From the NCBI RefSeq assembly GCF_036271055.1, contig NZ_DATBBJ010000059.1:248001-312000 (forward strand): 64,000 nt of DNA, given 5' to 3'. The notes beneath the pieces are model-generated. The model was given only the letters and a program-made list of their open reading frames with translations. It was not told where the DNA came from and made no database searches. Shown one piece after another: positions 28,313 through 36,791 of the stretch. Within the stretch, counting starts at the first letter, position 1; each line of letters opens with the position of its first letter. A program made the position numbers and the translations under genes. This DNA is from Scandinavium sp036271055. GTDB lineage: Bacteria > Pseudomonadota > Gammaproteobacteria > Enterobacterales > Enterobacteriaceae.

Positions 28313-29668
28313 TCACGCCTCCTGAGTCGCTTTGATTTCCGCAATCGCCTGCGCGAACTGCGGCAGGTGCGCCTGGTGCGCCAGCAGTAATTCACGCACT
28401 AACTGTGCCGCATCGTGGTCAGAATCGACCAGTGGATTAAGGGTGAGCGCCAGTAACGCATCATCAAATTGACCACTCAGCGCTGCACGTGCCGCTGTGA
28501 TTTCAAAGGCTTTGACGGTGTGAATCAGACCGAGAACATTGTCGTCAAAGTGACGCACGCGAGGATGTGGCGTGAAACCGTTTCGCCCCAACAAACAGGT
28601 CATTTCCACCGTCCAGTCGGCAGGAATATTGTCGATGTGCCCATGATGCGGAATATTAATATAATGCTCGGTTTGCTTATCGTTATAGATAGCGTTAATC
28701 ACTTCACAGGCGGCATCGGAATAATACGCCCCACCCCGTTCATCCAGCTCTGGCGGTTTAACGTGAAGTTCTGGATCTTTGTAACGCTCGAATAGCGTTT
28801 TCTCGAGCACCTGCACATTCTTAGCGCGGACGTTGCCTTTATAAAACTCCCCTAGCTCAATCGCCAGCATCTCTTTATGGCGGAAGTAATAGAGTAAATA
28901 CGAACAAGGCAGCAGGTTCAGCGAACGAATTAACCCCGGCTGGAACGGTAGGCTAAAGATATTTTTGACCGATCGAGGATTCGCCTTGCCGGAGGCGACG
29001 TGCTCAAGTACTTCGGCAAAGCGCGACCTGCCATCGACTAACACTTCTTTCAGAAACACCAGATGATTAAGCCCGAAGAAGTCGAGCGAAACGCTCTCTT
29101 TTTCACCGAGCGACAGAACATCCTGCACAAACATTTTCATACCAATCGGCACGTTGCAGACACCGATAAACCGTTTGAAATCAGTGTGGCGATATACTGC
29201 TTCGGTCACCATTCCGGCTGGGTTGGTGAAGTTAATGATCCACGCCTGCGGGCAAATGGCCTGCACATCTTTAATTAAATCAAAAATAACCGGGATGGTA
29301 CGCAGTCCCTTAAACAGCCCGCCAGCACCGTTAGTTTCCTGCCCTAAATAGCCATGCGACAGTGGGATCCGTTCGTCTTTTTCACGCGCCTGCAGTTGCC
29401 CGACGCGAAATTGAGTGGTGACAAAATCGGCATCCACCAGCGCTTCGCGTCGGTCCAGCGTTTTATGGATCGTCATCGGGAGCTTCGCGTGCGCCACCAT
29501 CCGCTGACACAGGTCATAAATAATATCGAGCTTCTCTTTGCCTTCCTCAATATCCACCAGCCACAGCTCAGTGATCGGCAGTTCGTGGTAACGCTTAATG
29601 AAACCTTCCAGTAATTCAGGGGTGTAGCTACTGCCACCCCCAATCGTCACAACCTTCAATTTTTTCAT
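28313..29668 (-). CDS. ChbF-like 6-phospho-beta-glucosidase (GH4)
   Basis: Family 4 glycosidase that cleaves phosphorylated disaccharides with NAD+ and a divalent metal. It has 451 residues (E. coli ChbF 450). The NAD loop is IGGGSSYTPEL at 9-19, metal ligands C171 (GVCNVP) and H202 (GLNHLVF), and conserved GYLGQETNGAGGLFKGLRT. The similarity to ChbF is high throughout. Its start overlaps the stop of the AraC-type regulator by 4 nt. Substrate is most likely a phosphorylated chitobiose or cellobiose-like sugar; which one cannot be read from sequence. Confidence 0.9.
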   Translation of the reverse strand: MKKLKVVTIGGGSSYTPELLEGFIKRYHELPITELWLVDIEEGKEKLDIIYDLCQRMVAHAKLPMTIHKTLDRREALVDADFVTTQFRVGQLQAREKDERIPLSHGYLGQETNGAGGLFKGLRTIPVIFDLIKDVQAICPQAWIINFTNPAGMVTEAVYRHTDFKRFIGVCNVPIGMKMFVQDVLSLGEKESVSLDFFGLNHLVFLKEVLVDGRSRFAEVLEHVASGKANPRSVKNIFSLPFQPGLIRSLNLLPCSYLLYYFRHKEMLAIELGEFYKGNVRAKNVQVLEKTLFERYKDPELHVKPPELDERGGAYYSDAACEVINAIYNDKQTEHYINIPHHGHIDNIPADWTVEMTCLLGRNGFTPHPRVRHFDDNVLGLIHTVKAFEITAARAALSGQFDDALLALTLNPLVDSDHDAAQLVRELLLAHQAHLPQFAQAIAEIKATQEA

Positions 29669-30525
29669 AAGGATCCCTGTGTGCCGGACACGGCATTGAG
29701 TTCAATGGAGAATCCACCGTTGCCAGAACGGCGGCGATAATGGCCTGGTGTGAATGATGTGGCGCGCTTAAACGCATTGATAAACTGCCCCGCACTGCTA
29801 AAACCGGCGTCGAAAGCGATGTCGCCCACGGAGAAGTTAGTGGTTTCGAGCTGCTTCTTGCAGAAGTTAATGCGGATCTCGTTAATAATCTGCCCCGGCG
29901 TTTTGCCGTAATAGCGATTTGTCGCGCGGGTGAGATAAGACTGCGTTTTGCCAGAAAGAGAAATCATGTTACGCAGCGCGTTGTCGCCAAACTGCGATTT
30001 GTTGTGCATGTCCTCAATAAGTTTTCGCAACCAACGCGGGATGACATCGACTCGCGGAGTTTCTTTATAGTGCTGCAACCGGTTCACGATATAGAAGGTC
30101 AGAAGTTTATTAAATTCATCAAACTCGTTGACCTGAATATTGATCGTCGACACCGTAGATTCGATATAGGCTAAAAAATCCGGGGCGATATGATATCTCT
30201 GCGACGCCACAAAGCAGGACGGTAACAGAGCCAGATACTGTGCCTCAAAATAACGACGACTGATCCCCATATTTAAAATGCGCGCCCCACCAGGCGCATA
30301 AAAAGTCTGATGGAACGACCCTAACGGGATAAATGCGAAATCCCCTCGTTCGAGCAGCACCTGTTTACCGTTAATATCCTGGCGACAACTCCCGGTCAGC
30401 ACGATAGTAAATTCATAATAATCGTGCTGATGCAGGCCACTGACGCTCTCAATTTTATCCAGCACAAAAATATGGAAATCATTGCCTTTCAGAAACTGGC
30501 TTTCATGGACAGTAGAAATTTCCAC
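29665..30525 (-). CDS. ChbR-like AraC-family regulator
   Basis: A 286-residue regulator with an N-terminal cupin-like sugar-sensing domain (SGLHQHDYYEFTIVLTG, LLERGDFAFIPLGSFHQ) and a C-terminal AraC-type double helix-turn-helix (about 180-270, RYYGKTPGQIINEIRINFCKK). It resembles E. coli ChbR over its full length, a dual repressor/activator of the chb operon. It lies between the EIIC gene (43 bp gap) and the glycosidase gene (4-nt overlap), the same place relative to these genes as chbR. Confidence 0.87.
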   Translation of the reverse strand: MEISTVHESQFLKGNDFHIFVLDKIESVSGLHQHDYYEFTIVLTGSCRQDINGKQVLLERGDFAFIPLGSFHQTFYAPGGARILNMGISRRYFEAQYLALLPSCFVASQRYHIAPDFLAYIESTVSTINIQVNEFDEFNKLLTFYIVNRLQHYKETPRVDVIPRWLRKLIEDMHNKSQFGDNALRNMISLSGKTQSYLTRATNRYYGKTPGQIINEIRINFCKKQLETTNFSVGDIAFDAGFSSAGQFINAFKRATSFTPGHYRRRSGNGGFSIELNAVSGTQGSL

Positions 30526-30568
30526 GTGCCCCCCTATGTGTAAAAGTGATATCTCGTCAGCGCATCCG

Positions 30569-31927
30569 TTAAAACTTCAATGCCAGGGCAATATCTTCTT
30601 CGCTTTCCTCTTCCTCAATGATGCCTTGCGCTTTATTGGCAATCACAACAAACGGCAGATAGACCAACGTTGCTACCCCAAGGTTGAACAGGGCTAATAT
30701 CAGCGCGGCAACGCTACCGTTGGAGTTGAAAAAAGCCCCTAATCCCACTGGCATCGTCCAGGGGGCAAAGTTCGTTGTCGGCGGAATGAGTCCAAATGAA
30801 TAGGCAGCCAGCGTAATGCCCGCCAGCAGAGGTTGAATGACCACAAAGGGGATCATCAAAACCGGATTCATAATAATGGGCAGGCCGAACAGAATCGGCT
30901 CATTGATGTTAAACAGTCCGGAAGGGAGCGCCAGCTTTGCGACCTGGCGGTAATCCGCCCGGCGTGAGGCAATGAAAATTGCCAGGATCAGACTCAACGT
31001 TGCCCCGGTTCCACCGAGAAAAACATACGACTCCAGCATCGGTCCACTCCAGAAATGGAAGGTTTTCCCCGCCGCCAGTGCCGCGTCAACTGAGCCGAAC
31101 TGAGTATAAATCGCCATGTTTTCCATGCCCCAGGGGGCAAGGATCCCCTGACTCAGCGCGGTCAACGCCAACCCTCCGTGAACACCGAAAAACCACAGTA
31201 GCGAGTTAAACACAACGAAGGCCCAGCCCACCACGCTGCCCATTGCCGCCAGCGGCGTTGCAACGCTATTGAGAATTATTTGGTGGAAATTGGTTTCTGC
31301 AAGCGACAAGCCCCAGGCAATCATCCCCATCATCAGCAGAATAATAAAACCCGGGATCAGCGCCGTAAATGAACGAGATACGGAAGACGGCACACTTTCA
31401 GGTAAAGTGATCACCCAATTTCGACGCAGAATAAAGGCAAAGATTTCGGCCACCACCAGGCCAATAATCATCCCGGAGATAATATTCGCGCCACCGAGCC
31501 AGTTCGCGCCAATCGCGCTCACGCCGTTCACCGAATAGGGGGTCACCGTCATAAACGCGGCGACAGATAATAAGCCTGCCGCTAATCCATCAACCTTTCG
31601 CTCCTCAGCCAGCGCCATACCGATAAAAAAAGGCGTTAATAACGACATAATCCCCAGCGTACCGTTATACACGCTGCTGCCGATAAACTTTACCCCCTCT
31701 AATGTATTGATAGTATCCGGCGACAGACGAACACCTAAAGACCAAAAGAAAGAGCCCTCTCCAAAATTCAATAACACATTATTGATAAGGACAAACATCG
31801 CCCCGACCAGTGTAAGAGGCATTAAACGGATAAAACCATTTTTGATGGCATTGACGTGCACCTGCCGGCCTAATTTTACGGCTATCGGTAATATCAGTCC
31901 TTCCAGGGAATGAATAACTCTGCTCAT
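30569..31927 (-). CDS. ChbC-like PTS EIIC permease (lactose/cellobiose family)
   Basis: Membrane channel domain of a phosphotransferase sugar transporter, 452 residues with about ten hydrophobic segments. The motif VNAIKNGFIRLMPLTL near the N-terminus, the substrate loop NINEPILFGLPIIMNP and the tail EEESEEDIALALKF match E. coli ChbC. The ATG at 31925-31927 follows GAGGG; a TTG five codons upstream overlaps that ribosome site and is rejected. EIIB and EIIA genes, which flank chbC in E. coli, are absent here, so it must borrow partners encoded elsewhere. Confidence 0.9.
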   Translation of the reverse strand: MSRVIHSLEGLILPIAVKLGRQVHVNAIKNGFIRLMPLTLVGAMFVLINNVLLNFGEGSFFWSLGVRLSPDTINTLEGVKFIGSSVYNGTLGIMSLLTPFFIGMALAEERKVDGLAAGLLSVAAFMTVTPYSVNGVSAIGANWLGGANIISGMIIGLVVAEIFAFILRRNWVITLPESVPSSVSRSFTALIPGFIILLMMGMIAWGLSLAETNFHQIILNSVATPLAAMGSVVGWAFVVFNSLLWFFGVHGGLALTALSQGILAPWGMENMAIYTQFGSVDAALAAGKTFHFWSGPMLESYVFLGGTGATLSLILAIFIASRRADYRQVAKLALPSGLFNINEPILFGLPIIMNPVLMIPFVVIQPLLAGITLAAYSFGLIPPTTNFAPWTMPVGLGAFFNSNGSVAALILALFNLGVATLVYLPFVVIANKAQGIIEEEESEEDIALALKF

Positions 31928-31942
31928 TGAATTAACCCTCAA

Positions 31943-32313
31943 ATGCCGCAGAAATGTCCGCGACAGTAATGAATGAATTGATGCGTTGACGGAAAAGGGT
32001 AAATAAATAATGACTGGTTAAAACAGGTTATTAAAAATTATCATCAGCATACCGCAGTGCCTTGTCAGCCGGTAATTAATGAGGATCAATAATTACGCCT
32101 CATTGACCTGTGAAGTTGATGCTTTTCACATTTTCACTTTTTTTTCCTCTGTCTGGCAGCAGGATAACGAAGTTGTTGATAGTCTCATGCGCGACCCGAA
32201 CTGGCCTTATGGATATCGTTCAAAAACCAACCACCCTCTTCTAAAGCACATAACTACTCATTTACAAGTGTCTTACACTGGGCCACTATTTTCGCTATGG
32301 TTAGGGATATGCG
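31943..32313. other. Divergent control region between the EIIC gene and gpmA
   Basis: About 370 bp, AT-rich, with no convincing gene on either strand. It should contain the promoter and ChbR-like operator of the leftward chb-like genes, but I could not assign sites. A plus-strand open frame here (32079-32342) has no ribosome site or recognisable motif. Confidence 0.5.
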
Positions 32314-32343
32314 TTGCCGCTGATGGTACAACGGCAATATAAT
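32314..32343 (+). promoter_or_regulatory. gpmA promoter
   Basis: -35 TTGCCG at 32314-32319 and a consensus -10 TATAAT at 32338-32343, with an 18-bp spacer, 39 bp before the gpmA start. Confidence 0.75.
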
Positions 32344-32359
32344 GAGAATTGTTATCATT
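32339..32359. promoter_or_regulatory. Fur box over the gpmA promoter
   Basis: ATAATGAGAATTGTTATCAT is close to the Fur consensus GATAATGATAATCATTATC and overlaps the -10 hexamer. Iron repression of gpmA is known in E. coli. Confidence 0.8.
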
Positions 32360-32381
32360 CAATCTAGTCAGGAGTCACAGT

Positions 32382-33134
32382 ATGGCTGTTACTAAGCTTG
32401 TGCTTGTTCGCCACGGCGAAAGCCAGTGGAATAATGAAAACCGTTTCACCGGTTGGTATGACGTTGATCTGTCTGAGAAAGGTGTTGGCGAAGCGAAAGC
32501 GGCAGGGAAACTGCTGAAAGACGAAGGCTTCAGCTTTGATTTTGCTTACACCTCCGTACTGAAGCGTGCCATTCACACTCTGTGGAACGTGCTGGATGAG
32601 CTGGACCAGGCGTGGTTGCCGGTTGAAAAATCCTGGAAACTGAACGAGCGCCACTACGGTGCGCTACAAGGTCTGAACAAAGCAGAAACCGCCGAGAAAT
32701 ACGGCGACGAGCAGGTTAAACAGTGGCGTCGTGGCTTCGCAATCACCCCGCCAGAGCTGACCAAAGATGACGAGCGTTTCCCGGGCCACGACCCGCGCTA
32801 CGCGAAACTGACCGATAAAGAGCTGCCGGTGACCGAAAGCCTGGCGCTGACCATCGATCGCGTCGTGCCGTACTGGAATGAAACCATTCTGCCACGCCTG
32901 AAAAGTGGCGAGCGCGTGATCATCGCCGCTCACGGTAACTCCCTGCGTGCGCTGGTGAAATACCTCGACAATATGGGCGAAGATGAAATCCTCGAACTGA
33001 ACATCCCAACCGGCGTACCGCTGGTGTATGAGTTCGATGAAAACTTCAAACCTATCAAGCACTACTATCTGGGAAATGCCGACGAAATCGCAGCGAAAGC
33101 CGCCGCCGTCGCTAACCAGGGTAAAGCGAAGTAA
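32382..33134 (+). CDS. gpmA: 2,3-bisphosphoglycerate-dependent phosphoglycerate mutase GpmA
   Basis: Glycolytic enzyme interconverting 3- and 2-phosphoglycerate through a phosphohistidine. It has 250 residues, like E. coli. The phosphorylated His11 is in VRHGES and the second catalytic histidine, His184, in IIAAHGNSLRAL. The ATG at 32382 follows CAGGAGTCACAGT; 11 upstream in-frame codons are not conserved. It is monocistronic with a Fur-controlled promoter and a shared terminator with convergent aroG. Confidence 0.97.
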   Translation: MAVTKLVLVRHGESQWNNENRFTGWYDVDLSEKGVGEAKAAGKLLKDEGFSFDFAYTSVLKRAIHTLWNVLDELDQAWLPVEKSWKLNERHYGALQGLNKAETAEKYGDEQVKQWRRGFAITPPELTKDDERFPGHDPRYAKLTDKELPVTESLALTIDRVVPYWNETILPRLKSGERVIIAAHGNSLRALVKYLDNMGEDEILELNIPTGVPLVYEFDENFKPIKHYYLGNADEIAAKAAAVANQGKAK

Positions 33135-33150
33135 GTTTTCGCCAGACGTA

Positions 33151-33180
33151 AAAAAAGCGTGGATCACTCCACGCTTTTTT
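33151..33180. terminator. Bidirectional terminator between gpmA and aroG
   Basis: Thirteen-base stem AAAAAAGCGTGGA / TCCACGCTTTTTT with a four-base loop; A and T runs serve both strands. Confidence 0.95.
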
Positions 33181-33220
33181 ATTGCCTGAAACAGCCTGAG
33201 AGAGTCAGGCCGTCAGGTTA

Positions 33221-34273
33221 TTACCCGCGACGCGCTTTTACCGCATTCGCCAGTTGACGCAGCACCGCGTCGGTGTCGTCCCAGCCGATACAGGCATCGG
33301 TAATGCTTTTACCGTAGGTCAACGGCTCGCCGCTTTCCAGATTCTGGTTGCCTTCCACCAGATGACTTTCAATCATCACGCCCACAATCGCTTTTTCACC
33401 ACCCGCAATCTGGCCGGACACATCGGTCGCCACTTCCATCTGCTTTTTGAACTGCTTGCTGGAGTTAGCATGGCTGAAATCGATCATCACCTGCGATGGC
33501 AGACCCGCTTTATGCAGCCCTTCTTTGACCATCGCCACATGATGTGCGCTGTAGTTCGGCTCTTTGCCGCCACGCAGAATGATATGGCAATCGCCGTTCC
33601 CGCTGGTGTTCACAATCGCGGAGTGACCCCACTTAGTGACAGACAGGAAACAGTGCGGCGCGCCTGCGGCATTGATGGCATCAATCGCTACTTTAATGGT
33701 GCCGTCGGTGCCGTTTTTGAAGCCAACCGGGCAAGACAAGCCAGAAGCCAGCTCACGATGCACCTGAGATTCGGTGGTACGTGCGCCAATTGCGCCCCAA
33801 CTCATCAGGTCAGCCATGTACTGCGGCGTAATCATGTCGAGGAATTCGCCTGCCGCAGGTAAGCCGCTGTCATTGATTTCCAGCAGTAGCTTACGGGCAA
33901 TACGCAGCCCGTCGTTGATCTGGAAGCTGTTGTCCATGTGCGGATCGTTAATCAGCCCTTTCCAGCCCACGGTAGTGCGCGGCTTTTCAAAATAGACGCG
34001 CATGACGATTTCCAGCTCGCCTTTCAGCTCTTCACGCAGTGCCAGCAAGCGGTTTGCATACTCTTTCGCCGCCGCCGGATCGTGAATGGAGCACGGGCCA
34101 ATTACCACCAACAGGCGATCGTCATTGCCTTTGAGGATTTTGTGGATCGCCTTGCGTGCGTGAGACACCGTGTTGGCAGCATTCTCAGTCGCGGGGAATT
34201 TTTCAAGGAGTGCGACAGGAGGTAATAACTCGTTGATCTCTTTGATACGTAAATCGTCGTTCTGATAATTCAT
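33221..34273 (-). CDS. aroG: Phe-sensitive DAHP synthase AroG
   Basis: First enzyme of the shikimate pathway, condensing phosphoenolpyruvate and erythrose-4-phosphate; the isoenzyme inhibited by phenylalanine. It has 350 residues, as in E. coli AroG, beginning MNYQNDDLRIKEI. Conserved active-site stretches include VIGPCSIHDP, GARTTESQVHRELASG and PVGFKNGTDG. A TyrR box lies upstream, and the gene is transcribed alone toward gpmA. Confidence 0.97.
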   Translation of the reverse strand: MNYQNDDLRIKEINELLPPVALLEKFPATENAANTVSHARKAIHKILKGNDDRLLVVIGPCSIHDPAAAKEYANRLLALREELKGELEIVMRVYFEKPRTTVGWKGLINDPHMDNSFQINDGLRIARKLLLEINDSGLPAAGEFLDMITPQYMADLMSWGAIGARTTESQVHRELASGLSCPVGFKNGTDGTIKVAIDAINAAGAPHCFLSVTKWGHSAIVNTSGNGDCHIILRGGKEPNYSAHHVAMVKEGLHKAGLPSQVMIDFSHANSSKQFKKQMEVATDVSGQIAGGEKAIVGVMIESHLVEGNQNLESGEPLTYGKSITDACIGWDDTDAVLRQLANAVKARRG

Positions 34274-34591
34274 GATCTTTCCAGCTTTGCCATACTTATA
34301 TAAATGAGTGCAATCCCTTCAATCTAACTCCTCCGCCAAAAAGTGTAAACGGGCTTTTACACTTGAGCCGGATAATTCCTGGAATCAGGCTAAAAAACGC
34401 CAGAATGTAGCGGTAAGTGAGATCTCCGCTACACTTTTTAAAGGTAAATGCTGAGATTTACTTAATTAACAAGATTCCAGACTGACATAAATCAGTATTG
34501 CGGAGTTTTTAGCCACTGCACGCCGTGTGCAGTGCGTTATGCACTGTTGGAAGAAGTTATCCGACGTAACGACCATAACAGGAGCATCCCC
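34274..34591. other. Divergent control region aroG-ybgS
   Basis: 318 bp with the TyrR box near aroG and an AT-rich segment (34440-34500) that may hold the ybgS promoter. No further gene or RNA seen. Confidence 0.5.
34344..34361. promoter_or_regulatory. TyrR box upstream of aroG
   Basis: TGTAAA-N6-TTTACA, a perfect TyrR consensus palindrome, about 70 bp upstream of the aroG start. In E. coli TyrR with phenylalanine represses aroG. Confidence 0.88.
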
Positions 34592-34969
34592 ATGAAAAAT
34601 AACACACTGGCAACACTTATTCTGACCGCGACGCTGTCGATGATGAGCGGCGCGGCGCTGGCCGCAGACAGCGCTTCGGATAATAACGGTCAGGCAAACT
34701 CTTCTGCTGCCGCAGGGCAAGCCGCCCCTGATGCCCAGCAGAATCGGGCCCCTAACGGCGTGGATAACGGCAATGTGAATACGCAATCGAGCGGCACAAT
34801 GCTCCATCCTAATGGTTCAAGCAGCGATGCCGAACACATGAGCAAGGATGAAATTCACAAGAACACCATGTGTAAAGACGGCAAATGCCCGGATATTAAC
34901 AAGAAAGTTGAAACCGGTAGCGGCATGAACAACGATGTTGATAGCAAAACCGATGGTACGTCGCAATAA
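34592..34969 (+). CDS. ybgS: Secreted YbgS-like protein
   Basis: A 125-residue exported protein of unknown function (E. coli YbgS 126). A Sec signal peptide ends at ALAADS near residue 24. The mature part is Asn/Gln/Ser-rich, low complexity, with two conserved cysteines in NTMCKDGKCPDINKK. The ATG at 34592 follows CAGGAGCATCCCC; 20 upstream in-frame codons are not conserved. In E. coli it is induced by stress and called a homeobox-like protein without good reason. A strong terminator follows. Confidence 0.88.
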   Translation: MKNNTLATLILTATLSMMSGAALAADSASDNNGQANSSAAAGQAAPDAQQNRAPNGVDNGNVNTQSSGTMLHPNGSSSDAEHMSKDEIHKNTMCKDGKCPDINKKVETGSGMNNDVDSKTDGTSQ

Positions 34970-34997
34970 ACCCGTTCCGCCCTTCCACTGAACGGAC

Positions 34998-35026
34998 AAA
35001 TAAGGGGAGCAGGGCTCTCCTTATTT
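34998..35026. terminator. Terminator after ybgS
   Basis: Stem AAATAAGG-GGAGC / GCTCTCCTTATTT with a very short loop, 28 bp after the ybgS stop. Confidence 0.75.
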
Positions 35027-35094
35027 GTATGCGCTTTTGCTAAAAATCTGTAATGATGTCAGACACTAATTCTTAAACTTTACAGGATTTGTGT

Positions 35095-36039
35095 ATGGCG
35101 CATTCTCACTCCCACGCCTCACCGCAACAGCCTGATGACGGCAACGCTCGTCGCCTGTTGCTGGCTTTCCTTATCACCGCCGGTTTCATGTTGGTTGAAG
35201 TCATCGGTGGCCTGGTGTCGGGCTCACTCGCACTGCTGGCTGATGCCGGGCATATGCTGACCGATGCCGCGGCGCTTTTATTTGCGCTGATGGCGGTGCA
35301 TTTTGCCCGTCGCCCGGCCAATTCCCGGCACACCTTCGGCTGGCTGCGGCTGACCACGCTCGCCGCATTCGTGAATGCTATCGCTCTGGTGCTGATCACC
35401 ATTTTCATTGTCTGGGAAGCCGCGATGCGTTTTCGCCATCCTCAACCCATCGCAGGCACGACGATGATGGTAATTGCGGTGGCGGGTTTGCTGGCTAATA
35501 TTCTGTCATTCTGGATTTTGCATCGCGGTAGTGAAGAGAAAAACCTCAACGTCCGTGCGGCGGCGCTGCATGTGATGGGGGATTTATTGGGTTCCGTCGG
35601 CGCGATCGCTGCAGCAATCGTTATTCTGACAACCGGCTGGACGCCGATCGACCCGATTTTGTCGGTGCTCGTGTCTTGTCTGGTGCTGCGTAGCGCGTGG
35701 ACATTGCTGAAAGAGAGCGTGAATGAGTTGCTGGAAGGCGCGCCAGGGTCAATGGATATTGGGGCGTTGAAACGCGGTTTACGCCGTGAAATCCCGGAAG
35801 TGCGGGATGTCCATCATGTTCACGTCTGGCTGGTCGGTGAGAAACCGGTCATGACACTGCATGTTCATGTCATCCCGCCGCACGATCACGATGCGCTGCT
35901 GGGTAAAATCCAGCACTATCTGGAACATCATTACCAGATAGCGCATGCCACAGTGCAGATGGAATACCAGCCGTGCAGCGGCCCGGAATGCCATCTCAAT
36001 GAGACGTCAGCCGAACACGCACATCATCACCATCATTAA
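35095..36039 (+). CDS. zitB: Zinc exporter ZitB (cation diffusion facilitator)
   Basis: Inner-membrane Zn2+/H+ antiporter giving zinc tolerance. It has 314 residues (E. coli 313), with six transmembrane helices, the transport-site motif ADAGHMLTDAAAL (His and Asp ligands), a second HVMGDLLGS ligand pair and a cytoplasmic domain with HHVHVWLVGEKP. Histidine clusters mark both ends (HSHSH, HAHHHHH). The ATG at 35095 matches E. coli; two codons upstream are in frame. The stop overlaps that of convergent pnuC. Confidence 0.94.
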   Translation: MAHSHSHASPQQPDDGNARRLLLAFLITAGFMLVEVIGGLVSGSLALLADAGHMLTDAAALLFALMAVHFARRPANSRHTFGWLRLTTLAAFVNAIALVLITIFIVWEAAMRFRHPQPIAGTTMMVIAVAGLLANILSFWILHRGSEEKNLNVRAAALHVMGDLLGSVGAIAAAIVILTTGWTPIDPILSVLVSCLVLRSAWTLLKESVNELLEGAPGSMDIGALKRGLRREIPEVRDVHHVHVWLVGEKPVMTLHVHVIPPHDHDALLGKIQHYLEHHYQIAHATVQMEYQPCSGPECHLNETSAEHAHHHHH

Positions 36040-36755
36040 CGAGATAGCGCGCGTGAACCCCGCTCACGTGCGCTGTTCATCCACATCCTGGTGCCATTGA
36101 GCGCGATAAACGTCAGCAACAGATATTCAAGCGACATGGCATAGACGCCCTGCAACGCAAAGATCACCACGCTGATGACGTTAATAATTACCCACAACAC
36201 CCAGTTCTCTACGTATTTACGCGTCATCAGGATCATCGCCGCTATCGACAGCACCATCATGCAGGAATCCCAGAAGGGGAACGCATCCGGTTGCAGTTCA
36301 GGCATCACCACATTGATCCCAATGGTTTGCATGACCGACACCGCAACGCGTGTCAGGAAAGCAAAGACAGGATTAATAAAGACCGTCATCAGACCGATAG
36401 CAACGACACAAGCGGCAAGCCAGGCGAGTGCTTTCGGCAACGGTAGCCAGCGAATTTGCAGCTCTGCCTGATTTTGGCTGGTTTGCCGGGACCAGGCGTA
36501 CCAGCCATAAATATTCGCTGCGAAGAAAAACAGCTGTAATAACAGACTGGCGTAGAGTTGGATCTGGAAGAAGATAATGGCGAACAGCGTCACATTCAGC
36601 AGGCCAAACGCGTAGTTGCTGATTTTCTCAAGGCTCGCCAACCAGATGCATAGCAAACCCGCTATCGTACCTACCGCTTCAATCCACGATAAATCGTAGC
36701 CACCTGCGCCGATGGGGATGTGGACCAGAATATTTTGCGTGCTAAAGAAATCCAT
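36036..36755 (-). CDS. pnuC: Nicotinamide riboside transporter PnuC
   Basis: Inner-membrane facilitator that takes up nicotinamide riboside for NAD salvage. It has 239 residues, as in E. coli, with seven or eight hydrophobic helices and the PnuC motif WYAWSRQ near the middle (ligand tryptophans). It follows nadA by 36 bp and is very probably in its operon, under NadR control. Its last bases overlap the zitB stop. Confidence 0.93.
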   Translation of the reverse strand: MDFFSTQNILVHIPIGAGGYDLSWIEAVGTIAGLLCIWLASLEKISNYAFGLLNVTLFAIIFFQIQLYASLLLQLFFFAANIYGWYAWSRQTSQNQAELQIRWLPLPKALAWLAACVVAIGLMTVFINPVFAFLTRVAVSVMQTIGINVVMPELQPDAFPFWDSCMMVLSIAAMILMTRKYVENWVLWVIINVISVVIFALQGVYAMSLEYLLLTFIALNGTRMWMNSARERGSRALSR

Positions 36756-36791
36756 TTTATCTCCGTCCTGCCAGCCAATTCATAAACATAA

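Noticed and set aside
32079..32342. 87-codon plus-strand frame upstream of gpmA
   Set aside because: No ribosome site or motif; overlaps the gpmA promoter and Fur box.
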